Assembly (NCBI GenBank): GCA_002780705.1
Contig: PEUP01000048.1
Coordinates: forward strand, 1-15,567
Reading direction: 5' to 3'
Length of the DNA stretch: 15,567 bases
DNA from: Elusimicrobia bacterium CG03_land_8_20_14_0_80_50_18
Lineage (GTDB): Bacteria; CG03
The position numbers and the translations under genes were made by a program. The notes beneath the pieces are model-generated. The model saw only the letters and a program-made list of their open reading frames with translations, was not told the origin of the DNA and did no database searches. Positions 1-6,316 of the stretch are shown piece after piece; the stretch's first letter is position 1, and every line of letters begins with the position of its first letter.

Positions 1-451
1 AGATTTTTTTCTTCAGAAACATATTGCCATGCGGCCAAAGGATAATACTTGATTTCCCTTATTACTCCGGCCTCCCTTTGGGCGAGCCGATAAAAAGTTT
101 CCGCGCTGAGCATCCCCTTCCAGCGATTCATATAGAGATTTATTTTGTCCTTTACCGCCGTTCTGTCATCCTCGCCCACAAGAACATTCCATTTTTTATA
201 TGCGAAAAGAGCCGCGTTTAAATCGTTTTTTAATTTGGCGATTGCTTCATCTTGCCGGCCTTCAATGTTTTCTATTGAAGAAATATAGCCGCGAAGGTTT
301 TTTTCTTCAGCGGCTTTGTTTAAATCCACGGCAAGAGATGAAACGGCGGCTTCCGGCGAGATAAGAGCACGGGGAAAAGTAAGAAATACAAGTATATCAG
401 CGGGAAAACGGCGGCCAATCCTATGATTACAATTAGCTTCCTTTTGTTCAT
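1..451 (-). CDS. Partial membrane-anchored protein of unknown function, with an apparent -1 frameshift
   Basis: This gene runs off the left edge, so its C-terminus is missing. An ATG at 451 opens a typical signal-anchor: MNKRK, then a hydrophobic run to about residue 30. That frame stops near position 320. From about position 377 to position 1 the -1 frame is open and encodes a charged, helical, soluble-looking region with many Lys, Glu and Ala. The two frames join exactly at T TTC CCC (377-371), a heptamer in X XXY YYZ register. I therefore read it as one protein, split by a sequencing indel, a real mutation or programmed frameshifting. The alternative is a GTG start at 506 or 524 in the body frame, which would give no clear signal peptide. 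I see no good ribosome binding site for any of these starts. I do not recognise the family. It lies 191 bp downstream of sixA. Confidence 0.55.
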
Positions 452-537
452 AGGCGAATTGTACATAATTATCCGCCTTGTGTATACGCTCTTTTCCTTT
501 TTTCACCGGAGCAAAATTATCCACATAAAAGTATTAA

Positions 538-555
538 GCAAGGCTAAAGCCTTGC
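538..555. repeat. Short palindromic repeat, GCAAGGC TAAA GCCTTGC
   Basis: This is a perfect 7-bp stem with a 4-nt loop, in the gap between sixA and the left-edge gene. No T-run follows on either strand, so it does not look like an intrinsic terminator. A dispersed REP-like palindrome is more likely. Only one copy was noticed here, so the family assignment is inference. Confidence 0.5.
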
Positions 556-642
556 CCTACCTTGGTGAACAATTTTATCTATCTTATTTTTTTAGACAGA
601 ATTTGTCCAATATGTTTCTGAGATTTTGCAATTTTCGTGGTT

Positions 643-1104
643 CTATCCGTTTTTCAGATTTTCAGGGGTTGTCATCCAGTCAATAATCCATTGTTCGCCT
701 TCCCTGAATAAACAGACGACTCCACCCGTTTTGAATTCAATTATTTTTTTGTTTTTATTTCCGCAAAGCAGAAGCGAAACAAGGTCGCTCAAATAAGGAA
801 GATGTCCGACAATCATCAAATCGTTTTTTTCGTTTTTAAGACGCTCCGCCCAAATTTCAGGTTCCGCGAGAGGGTCAAGAAATTCTTTTTCTTCAACATC
901 TTTTGATTTAAGGTGTTTGGCGAAAATTTCTGCCGTTTCTTTTGCTCTGGTTTTGCCGCTGTGAAAAATTTTTTCAACCGTTATTTTACCCGCGAGGAAA
1001 GAAGCGATTTTTTCCGCCGACATCCTGCCTTTTCCGGAGAGGTGACTGGCGGGGTCTTCCTCCCTGCTTTTTGCTTCAGCGTGCCGAACCAAAAACAGTT
1101 TCAT
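643..1104 (-). CDS. sixA: SixA-type phosphohistidine phosphatase (histidine phosphatase superfamily)
   Basis: The 153-residue product is a cytoplasmic member of the branch-1 histidine phosphatase superfamily, matching the small single-domain SixA group. The catalytic RHAE motif is at residues 7-10, with His8 as the expected phospho-acceptor. The second conserved Arg is in SGKTRAKET (Arg53) and the second catalytic His is in VGHLPYLSDL (His101). SixA of E. coli removes phosphate from histidine-phosphorylated proteins (ArcB HPt domain, later NPr). The substrate here cannot be told from context. The ATG at 1104 is preceded by a GAGG-type ribosome binding site and the stop is TAG. It lies 30 bp downstream of the toxin gene and may be read through from the toxin-antitoxin promoter. 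Confidence 0.85.
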   Translation of the reverse strand: MKLFLVRHAEAKSREEDPASHLSGKGRMSAEKIASFLAGKITVEKIFHSGKTRAKETAEIFAKHLKSKDVEEKEFLDPLAEPEIWAERLKNEKNDLMIVGHLPYLSDLVSLLLCGNKNKKIIEFKTGGVVCLFREGEQWIIDWMTTPENLKNG

Positions 1105-1134
1105 TCATCCTCACTATCAGAACCTTCCCTATTT

Positions 1135-1428
1135 TTACAATTTTTTCAGGCGATCCATCATTTCTCTATATACTTCAGCATCACGGCGAAACCCGACTTT
1201 TAAAATAAGCACCAGTACCGTTTTTTTCTCAATTTTGTATATCACTCTGTAATGTGATATTTTGAGTTTTCTATAAGAACTTAATTGATGCCTCAATGGA
1301 GAACCAAATTGTTCGGGATAAACGCTCAGTTTTTTATAGATAATTTTGAGGATACGAGAGACCCAACTTTTATCTATTTTTTTAAAATCTTCTTTTAATA
1401 CAAGTTCGTGTATTCTTACTTGCCACAT
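1135..1428 (-). CDS. RelE/ParE-family toxin
   Basis: The 97-residue product has the size and pattern of the RelE/ParE toxin fold. It has an N-terminal helix pair rich in Lys, then RHQLSSYRKLKISHYRVIY, a beta strand (KKTVLVLILKVGFRR) and a C-terminal helix. The segment YRKLKISHYRVIYKIE followed by VGFRRDAEVY is the familiar core of RelE-like mRNA interferases. The basic residues Arg54, Arg62 and Arg77 are candidates for RNA contact. RelE members cleave mRNA on the ribosome, while ParE members poison gyrase. The sequence does not decide firmly, but the basic core and Phd-type partner favour an mRNA interferase. It starts 9 bp after the antitoxin stop with no obvious ribosome binding site of its own, so translation probably depends on the antitoxin gene. 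Confidence 0.82.
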   Translation of the reverse strand: MWQVRIHELVLKEDFKKIDKSWVSRILKIIYKKLSVYPEQFGSPLRHQLSSYRKLKISHYRVIYKIEKKTVLVLILKVGFRRDAEVYREMMDRLKKL

Positions 1429-1437
1429 CTTGCGGGC

Positions 1438-1707
1438 TTATTTAAGCAATTTCTCAATGTCAATATAATCTCTGTCGGAACTTTCACTGTAACGTTGTCG
1501 GGCGATAAAACCAAGGACAATATCTTCGGCAATTTCAAGATAGTCCTGGATTTTTTTGTACTCTTCCTGAGACGTTAACACCGCCATGGGTTTATGCCTT
1601 TTTTCAATAATAACAAGCCCTTTTTGCGCTTTTGCGAGAATTTTTTCTATCTTCCCCCTCAACTCAGATACGCCCACAAGCGTGGTGTTCTCATGGACCG
1701 TAATCAT
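1438..1707 (-). CDS. Phd/YefM-family antitoxin
   Basis: The 89-residue product fits the Phd/YefM antitoxin family. The N-terminal half has VGVSELRGKIEKILAKAQKG, then a strand (LVIIEKRHKPMAVLTSQEEY), matching the family's DNA-binding domain. The acidic C-terminal tail (ESSDRDYIDIEKLL) is the expected disordered toxin-neutralising segment. The ATG at 1707 has an excellent AGGAGG ribosome binding site. It is the first gene of the operon, as usual when antitoxin is made in excess. A consensus promoter and an array of TGACAA hexamers lie just upstream, consistent with the autorepression typical of the family. Confidence 0.85.
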   Translation of the reverse strand: MITVHENTTLVGVSELRGKIEKILAKAQKGLVIIEKRHKPMAVLTSQEEYKKIQDYLEIAEDIVLGFIARQRYSESSDRDYIDIEKLLK

Positions 1708-1736
1708 ATTCCCCCTCCTTTTTCGCTTCTAACATG

Positions 1737-1765
1737 AGTATAACCTAAAACCGTTTGTTTGTCAA
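1737..1765 (-). promoter_or_regulatory. Sigma70-type promoter of the toxin-antitoxin operon
   Basis: Reading the minus strand, a perfect -35 TTGACA (1765-1760) is followed after exactly 17 bp by -10 TATACT (1742-1737). Transcription would start near 1730, giving a leader of about 23 nt that carries the AGGAGG ribosome binding site of the antitoxin. Confidence 0.8.
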
Positions 1766-1789
1766 TTCAACTGACAATTTAATTGACAA
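1759..1789. promoter_or_regulatory. Putative antitoxin operator: three TTGTCA/TGACAA hexamers
   Basis: TTGTCA at 1759-1764 and TGACAA at 1772-1777 form an inverted repeat, and a third TGACAA follows at 1784-1789. The spacing is 12-13 bp, close to one helical turn. The first hexamer overlaps the -35 box, so a bound Phd/YefM-RelE complex would block the promoter. The repeats are visible in the sequence; their role as an operator is inferred from the family. Confidence 0.6.
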
Positions 1790-1861
1790 TTATTTCGCAT
1801 ATTTTCTGACTTTCGCCTTTTCTTAAATCACCCTTCTCCGTTCCCCGTTTTCGCGAGGACA

Positions 1862-1881
1862 ATTCCTGCTTTCGCAGGAAT
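1862..1881. repeat. Hairpin repeat ATTCCTGC TTTC GCAGGAAT between rpe and the toxin-antitoxin locus
   Basis: This is a perfect 8-bp stem with a 4-nt loop, 48 bp past the rpe stop. No T-run follows in the rpe direction, so it is a poor intrinsic terminator, although it could slow transcription or protect the mRNA end. It resembles the dispersed GCAGGAAT-type palindromes found in many bacterial genomes. The rest of the gap (about 1790-1928) shows no gene. Confidence 0.5.
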
Positions 1882-1928
1882 ACGCATTTTACGCATAAAT
1901 CCGTAACAAAGTAAGTCCTGTTTTCTGT

Positions 1929-2582
1929 TCAGCGCAGCGCCTTGAGGCCGGCGAGTTTTTTTCTGATATCGCCGCCGCTGAGATAGGAGCTGGCGACAAC
2001 AGCGTCGGCTCCGGCCTCCCGGCAGAGAGCGGCCGTCTCAAGATTGATGCCGCCGTCAACGCATATCCTACATTTGAGTTTTTTGGCGTCTATTGTTTTG
2101 CGGAGTTTAGCTATCTTTTTCAGAATCTTCGGGTCAAATTTCTGGCCGGAAAAACCCGGCGGCACGGACATGACGAAAGCCGTTTCAATGTGAGGAAGCC
2201 ACTTCTCTATCTTCTCCGGGGGAACGGGAGGATTGAGGGCTATGCCTTTTTTTACGCCTTTCATTTCTTTGAGCAGAGCCATGGGCGCGCTCAATGTCCG
2301 CCACGGCGGATGAAACACCTCTATGTGAAAGATTATCCTTTCGCAGGATTTCCTGTACCACTTCCACTGTTTGCCTGGGTTGACGACCATCAGATGCGCC
2401 TCAAAGGGCAGTTTTGTTGTCTTCCTGAGCGAATCTATGACGGGCGGGCCGAAGGTGAGATTGGGAACAAAATTCCCGTCCATCACATCCATGTGTATGA
2501 AATCAAGGGCAGTGCCGTATTTTTTTATTTCCGCGGCCATTTTCCCGAAATCGGAGGAGAGTATGGATAAACCTGTTTCCAT
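1929..2582 (-). CDS. rpe: Ribulose-phosphate 3-epimerase
   Basis: The enzyme interconverts D-ribulose 5-phosphate and D-xylulose 5-phosphate in the pentose phosphate pathway. At 217 residues it has the normal TIM-barrel length. Landmarks in order: LSILSSDFG (5-13), HMDVMDGNFVPN (30-41), FEAHLMV (60-66), MSVPPGFSGQKF (138-149) and CVDGGIN (174-180). The expected metal ligands His30, Asp32, His63 and Asp176 are all present. The phosphate-site segment reads VPPGFSGQ where many members have VNPGFGGQ. A loop at residues 89-100 containing HPPWRTLSAP looks longer than usual and is encoded by a CCGCC-AC-GGCGG palindrome. The ATG at 2582 shares one base with the stop of the PASTA gene (TGATG), so the two are probably translationally coupled. 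It is the last gene of the long operon. Confidence 0.93.
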   Translation of the reverse strand: METGLSILSSDFGKMAAEIKKYGTALDFIHMDVMDGNFVPNLTFGPPVIDSLRKTTKLPFEAHLMVVNPGKQWKWYRKSCERIIFHIEVFHPPWRTLSAPMALLKEMKGVKKGIALNPPVPPEKIEKWLPHIETAFVMSVPPGFSGQKFDPKILKKIAKLRKTIDAKKLKCRICVDGGINLETAALCREAGADAVVASSYLSGGDIRKKLAGLKALR

Positions 2583-3550
2583 CAGATATCCTTCCTCGCC
2601 ATGGGCGTGCCGTCAAGATGGAAAATCGCGTAAGCTTCGCCTATCACCTCTATCTCAAAAGATATTTTGTTGCCGGGCTGTTCCATTTTTTCATAGACAG
2701 TCCGCCTGCCGACGGCGTCCCTGACGATTATTTTCACTTCCCTCTCTTTTATGTCCTGCGGGACTTCCCAGTAAACATAAGCCGTCCTTTTTACATTTTC
2801 CTCGCGGGAGAGCTGGGATATAAAGAACTTGATGTAGGAATCGTTTGAGAGCATATCGCCGGGCGCGGGCTCCTGCTTCAGGATGGTGCCGGGAATGATG
2901 TTGTTGTTTATCACCTCTTCCGTTTCCGCCACGTCAAAACCCATTTCATGAAGATAGGCGGCGGCGTCGGATGAGGATTTGCCGACGAAATAAGGCATGA
3001 CGAGAAAACCCATCAGTGAAGCCGGGCCTTTGCTCAGCGCAATATCCACCATCGCCGATGGTTTTACTATCTGTCCGGGCAAAGGCTCCTGCGTTATTAT
3101 ACGGTCTATCGGCGCATCGTCGCTGTAAATGCCCGTGACATTCCCCACGCTCAAAAGCGAGCGCGTCAGGAGTATCTCGGCCTCGGGCATTGATTTGCCG
3201 CATATATCCGGCACATATATGAGATTCCCGCCTTCCGAAAGAGTCAGCCGCACCTTCCTGCCGACTCTGACAACCGAGCCCGGCGGGGGATTCTGTCTGA
3301 CGACAGAGCCCGCGGGAATGGTTTCATCGGCGGCGGATTCCTTTTCCTTGTAGGCTTCCATGCCCTTGTCCTGAAGCATGTCCATCGCATCCGCGATGTT
3401 CAAGCCCGTCACATCGGGCGTCACGACAGCCCTGCTCGTCCTGGTGATGATGCGCATGGCTATGTCAAAGCCAGCGCCCGCGAGTATCCCGAAAAGAACC
3501 GCGTAAACGGCGTAGCGCGCGTAAATTTTAATTTTTTCTTTATTCATCAT
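2582..3550 (-). CDS. Membrane-anchored protein with three PASTA domains and no kinase domain
   Basis: The 322-residue product has a short basic cytoplasmic N-terminus, one membrane segment (about 12-36) and three PASTA domains at about 41-107, 108-176 and 182-246. Each shows the P-x-x-x-G start (TPDVTGL, VPDICGK, MPYFVGK) and the QxPxPG core (RQNPPPG, TQEPLPG, KQEPAPG). A C-terminal beta-rich tail (about 250-322) follows. PASTA repeats bind muropeptides or peptidoglycan in PrkC/PknB kinases and some penicillin-binding proteins, so an extracytoplasmic cell-wall sensing or scaffolding role is likely. There is no kinase or transpeptidase domain. The ATG at 3550 overlaps the trpG stop by 4 bp (ATGA). 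Adjacency to rpe recalls the Firmicutes prkC-rsgA-rpe order. Confidence 0.88.
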   Translation of the reverse strand: MMNKEKIKIYARYAVYAVLFGILAGAGFDIAMRIITRTSRAVVTPDVTGLNIADAMDMLQDKGMEAYKEKESAADETIPAGSVVRQNPPPGSVVRVGRKVRLTLSEGGNLIYVPDICGKSMPEAEILLTRSLLSVGNVTGIYSDDAPIDRIITQEPLPGQIVKPSAMVDIALSKGPASLMGFLVMPYFVGKSSSDAAAYLHEMGFDVAETEEVINNNIIPGTILKQEPAPGDMLSNDSYIKFFISQLSREENVKRTAYVYWEVPQDIKEREVKIIVRDAVGRRTVYEKMEQPGNKISFEIEVIGEAYAIFHLDGTPMARKDI

Positions 3551-4116
3551 TTGTCCGCGATTCTACAAAAATTTTCAATGATTTTAAAACCTTCCGTCGT
3601 GAGAATTGATTCCGGATGAAATTGCACGCCGTACACATCCATGCCCTTCACCTTAACGCCCATTATCTCCTTGTCTTCCGTGAGCGCTGTTATTTCCAGC
3701 GCCGGCACGGCTTTTTCTATGATGAGAGAATGATATCTCGTCGCTGTAAAAGGATTTTCAACGCCGCGGAATATGCCTTTGCCCTTGTGTTTGACAAGAG
3801 AAGTTTTGCCGTGCACGATTTTTTTCGCTCTCACCACCTTCGCGCCGAACACCCGGCCTATCGCCTGATGGCCGAGGCAGACGCCCAGGATGGGCTTTTG
3901 GCCGGCGAAGGCCTTGATTATCTCCATGGACCGGCCCGCTTTGTCAGGAGTGCCGGGGCCGGGGGAAATGACAATGCCGTCCGGACGGTAAGATTTAACA
4001 TCCGCGACGCTGACAGCGTCGTTTCGCGCGACACGGATGTCTTTCGTTATCCTGCCGAAATACTGCACGATGTTGTAAACAAAAGAATCGTAATTATCTA
4101 CGAAAAATATCCTCAA
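3547..4116 (-). CDS. trpG: Anthranilate/aminodeoxychorismate synthase glutamine amidotransferase subunit
   Basis: This 189-residue class I glutamine amidotransferase releases ammonia from glutamine and passes it to the synthase subunit encoded just upstream. The motifs are FFVDNYDSFVYNI (4-16), the oxyanion segment SPGPGTP (51-57), the nucleophile loop GVCLGHQ (Cys80) and QFHPES (His168, Glu170), so the triad is complete. In many bacteria one such subunit serves both TrpE and PabB, so pabA is an equally valid name. The start is TTG at 4116, chosen because TGA closes the frame upstream, the N-terminus MRIFFVDNYDS is exactly that of the family, and GGAGG sits 7 nt before it. A 19-bp tandem repeat lies between this gene and trpE. 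Confidence 0.92.
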   Translation of the reverse strand: MRIFFVDNYDSFVYNIVQYFGRITKDIRVARNDAVSVADVKSYRPDGIVISPGPGTPDKAGRSMEIIKAFAGQKPILGVCLGHQAIGRVFGAKVVRAKKIVHGKTSLVKHKGKGIFRGVENPFTATRYHSLIIEKAVPALEITALTEDKEIMGVKVKGMDVYGVQFHPESILTTEGFKIIENFCRIADK

Positions 4117-4123
4117 AACCCCG

Positions 4124-4180
4124 CCTCCGCCATCTCAAAAATCCTCCGCCATCTCAGAAATCCTCCGCCATCTCAACGGC
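4124..4180. repeat. Three tandem 19-bp copies at the trpE-trpG junction
   Basis: The units at 4124-4142, 4143-4161 and 4162-4180 share the plus-strand core CCTCCGCCATCTCA. The first two differ at one base; the third diverges in its last five bases. On the minus strand the first unit read encodes the end of TrpE (VEMAEDF), the stop falls in the second, and the third supplies the GGAGG ribosome binding site of trpG. The array thus repeats a stop-proximal coding segment that also carries a Shine-Dalgarno sequence. Confidence 0.85.
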
Positions 4181-5641
4181 GCGCATCAGCGCCTTCACCT
4201 TGTTTTCCGTCTCCCTGTATTCGCCTGAAGGGGTGGAATCGTAAACGATTCCGGCGCCCGCCTGCAGTGACACTTCTCTGCCGTTTACAAAAACCGTCCT
4301 TATGGTTATGGCGAAATCCATATCTCCGTTAAATGAGAAATAGCCCACAGCTCCGGCGTAAGGCCCTCTCGGAGAAGCCTCCAGCTCGCTTATTATCTGC
4401 ATGGCCCGCACCTTGGGAGCGCCACTCACAGTGCCGGCCGGAAAAGCCGCCTTGAAGAGCGAGAAGCTGTCATGGCCGCTCCTCACTACGCCTTCCACCT
4501 CGCTGGTCATGTGCATGACATGAGAGAATTTTTCAACCGTCATCAGTTCCCTGACGGATACGCTGTTAAATCGGCAGACGCGTCCGAGGTCGTTTCTGGC
4601 AAGGTCAACGAGCATTATGTGCTCAGCCCTTTCTTTTTCCGAGGCCACAAGCTCGTCGGCGAATTTTTTGTCCTCCGCGGGAGTCGCGCCCCTGGGCCTG
4701 GTGCCGGCTATGGGACGCAGAACGGCGCGGGAAGAATCCTTCCTCACCAGTATTTCGGGAGAGGAGCCGATAATTTTGAGACCGCCGAACTTGAGATAAT
4801 ACATATAGGGCGAGGGATTGACCATGCGCAGCGCCCTGTACACACTGAAGGGCTCGGCGGCAAGGCGGCCTGTCCACCTGCGGGATAAGACCGTCTGTAT
4901 GCAGTCCCCGCGGGTAATATATTTTTTCGCGGTTCTCACCATGTCCTCAAAACGCTTTTTTGTCATCCCGCTTTTGAAGGAAGTTTTTCCGGAAATCTTT
5001 TGAGGCGGCAATTCCCGGCTGCCGCGAATGCTGACAAGAGTTTTTCTGACCTTTGACACGGCATGGTCATACATTTTCCGCTCGCCGGCACCCTCGCCCC
5101 GATGGGGCTTACCCCGATGGGGTTTGCCGTAACTCCAGCATATTATCCTCATCGTTTTCTTGAGGTGATCTATGACTATGACGATATCGGGCAGCATGAA
5201 ACGGAAATACTCCCCCCGGGCGGCTGACGCGGGAGCCTTGATGTCTTCCCACTCGCCGGCTATATCATAGGAGAAATAACCAACGGCGCCCCCCGTAAAA
5301 GGAGCGTCGCCCTCAAGTTTCGGAAAATTATAGCGGCTTATGAATTTTTTGAGGTCGGCGAATGAATCCGCGCTATTTTTTCTTTTCCCGTTGACCTCAA
5401 AATAATCTTTCCCTCCGGCGAGCACAAAAGCCGCCGACGGCGAGACAAAAGAATACCTGCCCCAGCGTATTCCGCCTTCGGCGCTCTCAAGAAGAAAAGC
5501 GTTCTCGCCGGAAGCGAGATGCGCGAAAAGAGAGACGGGCGTTTCCATGTCACAGCAGACATCGGTGTAAACGCAGCCCAGCGAATAATCAGCGAGGTTT
5601 TTTTTATAGGCCGCGAAGGACGGGCGTATCTTATTCAGCAT
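4154..5641 (-). CDS. trpE: Anthranilate synthase component I
   Basis: The enzyme makes anthranilate from chorismate with ammonia from the TrpG subunit, the first committed step to tryptophan. At 495 residues it has normal length. The N-terminal domain has TPVSLFAHL (34-42) and FLLESAEGGIRWGRYSF (49-65); LLES is the tryptophan feedback-site motif of TrpE. The chorismate-binding domain (about 225-490) has PIAGTRPRG (310-318), MLVDLARNDLGRVC (343-356), HVMHMTSEVEG (374-384), GTVSGAPKVRAM (403-414) and TPSGEYRETENK. PIAGTR argues for TrpE, since PabB usually has Lys there (PIKGT). Odd: residues 173-182 are KPHRGKPHRG, a 15-bp tandem repeat in the linker between domains. The start overlaps the end of lepB by 11 bp. 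Confidence 0.9.
   Translation of the reverse strand: MLNKIRPSFAAYKKNLADYSLGCVYTDVCCDMETPVSLFAHLASGENAFLLESAEGGIRWGRYSFVSPSAAFVLAGGKDYFEVNGKRKNSADSFADLKKFISRYNFPKLEGDAPFTGGAVGYFSYDIAGEWEDIKAPASAARGEYFRFMLPDIVIVIDHLKKTMRIICWSYGKPHRGKPHRGEGAGERKMYDHAVSKVRKTLVSIRGSRELPPQKISGKTSFKSGMTKKRFEDMVRTAKKYITRGDCIQTVLSRRWTGRLAAEPFSVYRALRMVNPSPYMYYLKFGGLKIIGSSPEILVRKDSSRAVLRPIAGTRPRGATPAEDKKFADELVASEKERAEHIMLVDLARNDLGRVCRFNSVSVRELMTVEKFSHVMHMTSEVEGVVRSGHDSFSLFKAAFPAGTVSGAPKVRAMQIISELEASPRGPYAGAVGYFSFNGDMDFAITIRTVFVNGREVSLQAGAGIVYDSTPSGEYRETENKVKALMRAVEMAEDF
5096..5125. repeat. In-frame 15-bp tandem repeat with palindromic cores inside trpE
   Basis: Two 15-bp units (5096-5110 and 5111-5125), each containing the inverted repeat CCCC-GAT-GGGG, encode KPHRG twice in the interdomain linker of TrpE. 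The length is a multiple of three, so the frame is kept. Each core can form a 4-bp GC stem. It looks like a short palindromic element inserted and duplicated in a tolerant part of the protein. Confidence 0.7.
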
Positions 5642-6152
5642 CCGCTGTTTTGTTTATCCTTCCCACGATATGGCTCTCGGGCACGAAATACACGGGATTC
5701 CCGTCAGCGTCTTTCCAGTCGCGCGAATCGCCGGACCAGTCTCTGTTGTCACCCATCACGAAAACATAACCTTCCGGCACCTGGAGCTCGGGTATGTTGT
5801 CGCCCTGAAGGATCTCGCCTTTCCTCTTGTAAACGGCGTAAGGTTCATCCGTGAGCTCTTTCCAATTGAGATAAATCCTCTTGTCGCGGATTTCTATTGT
5901 GTCTCCGCCGACGGCTATCACGCGCTTTATCAGGCCCTTCCCGCCGTCCACCGGCGAGCGAAAGACGATGATGTCGCCCCTCTCCACCGGATTGAGAACA
6001 TAGTGGAGGGCGTTGGCCCATTCTATGTCGTAAAGCTCCAGCGTCGGCTCCATGGAGCCGCTTGCCACCTTCACAAAACCCCCGATGTACATGCGGAAAA
6101 GATAAGCCCCGCCCAAACCGAGAGCCACAATGACCAGTAATCTTTTAATCAT
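5631..6152 (-). CDS. lepB: Signal peptidase I
   Basis: This membrane serine protease removes signal peptides from exported proteins. The 173-residue product is of the short type, with a single N-terminal membrane segment (about 4-24) and the catalytic domain outside. The nucleophile is Ser33 in SGSMEPTL, the general base Lys76 in LIKRVIAVGGD, and the conserved box GDNRDWSGDSRDW spans 134-146. VFVMGDNRD and the C-terminal VGRI are typical of the family. It is complete. The ATG at 6152 overlaps by 4 bp the stop of a small upstream reading frame (ATGA), and its end overlaps trpE by 11 bp. The ribosome binding site is weak, which fits translational coupling. Confidence 0.93.
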   Translation of the reverse strand: MIKRLLVIVALGLGGAYLFRMYIGGFVKVASGSMEPTLELYDIEWANALHYVLNPVERGDIIVFRSPVDGGKGLIKRVIAVGGDTIEIRDKRIYLNWKELTDEPYAVYKRKGEILQGDNIPELQVPEGYVFVMGDNRDWSGDSRDWKDADGNPVYFVPESHIVGRINKTADAE

Positions 6153-6316
6153 GAATTCGCCGAATGCTTGTTAACCAGAGCCGACAAGATTTTACACACT
6201 TCGATTTGTTTAGCGTCGGGAACATTTTTGCAAAGTTTCAAACACATTCTGTTTCTCATAATAACTTCCGTCGATAGTGGTTTATCAAAGTGGCTGTTGA
6301 AGCTTCTGGCGAACAT
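6149..6316 (-). CDS. Small ORF (55 codons) coupled to lepB, unknown function
   Basis: A short frame fills the gap between the membrane protein gene and lepB. With ATG at 6316 it encodes 55 residues; with the internal ATG at 6259 it encodes 36 (MRNRMCLKLCKNV...HSANS), preceded by a GGAAG-like ribosome binding site. The product is basic, has three cysteines and one likely helix (DAKQIEVCKILSALVNKHS). Its TGA overlaps the lepB ATG as ATGA, the same coupling seen elsewhere in this operon. The long form overlaps the upstream gene by 32 bp. I do not recognise a family. The stop-start overlap is the main support; it could be a chance frame. Confidence 0.35.
   Translation of the reverse strand: MFARSFNSHFDKPLSTEVIMRNRMCLKLCKNVPDAKQIEVCKILSALVNKHSANS

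Noticed and set aside
1862..1881. Reading the hairpin after rpe as an intrinsic terminator
   Set aside because: No U-run follows the stem in the direction of rpe transcription.
3616..4332. Long plus-strand open frame (238 codons) opposite trpG and the end of trpE
   Set aside because: It is antisense to genes with full family motifs, has no recognisable domain and has the His/Arg-rich composition of a shadow frame.
4124..5125. CRISPR-like array suggested by the short repeats in trpE and at the trpE-trpG junction
   Set aside because: The units are directly tandem with no unique spacers, only two or three copies, and no cas genes are nearby.
4154..5641. Calling this gene pabB instead of trpE
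   Set aside because: The LLES tryptophan-site motif and PIAGTR (Ala where PabB usually has Lys) favour anthranilate synthase.
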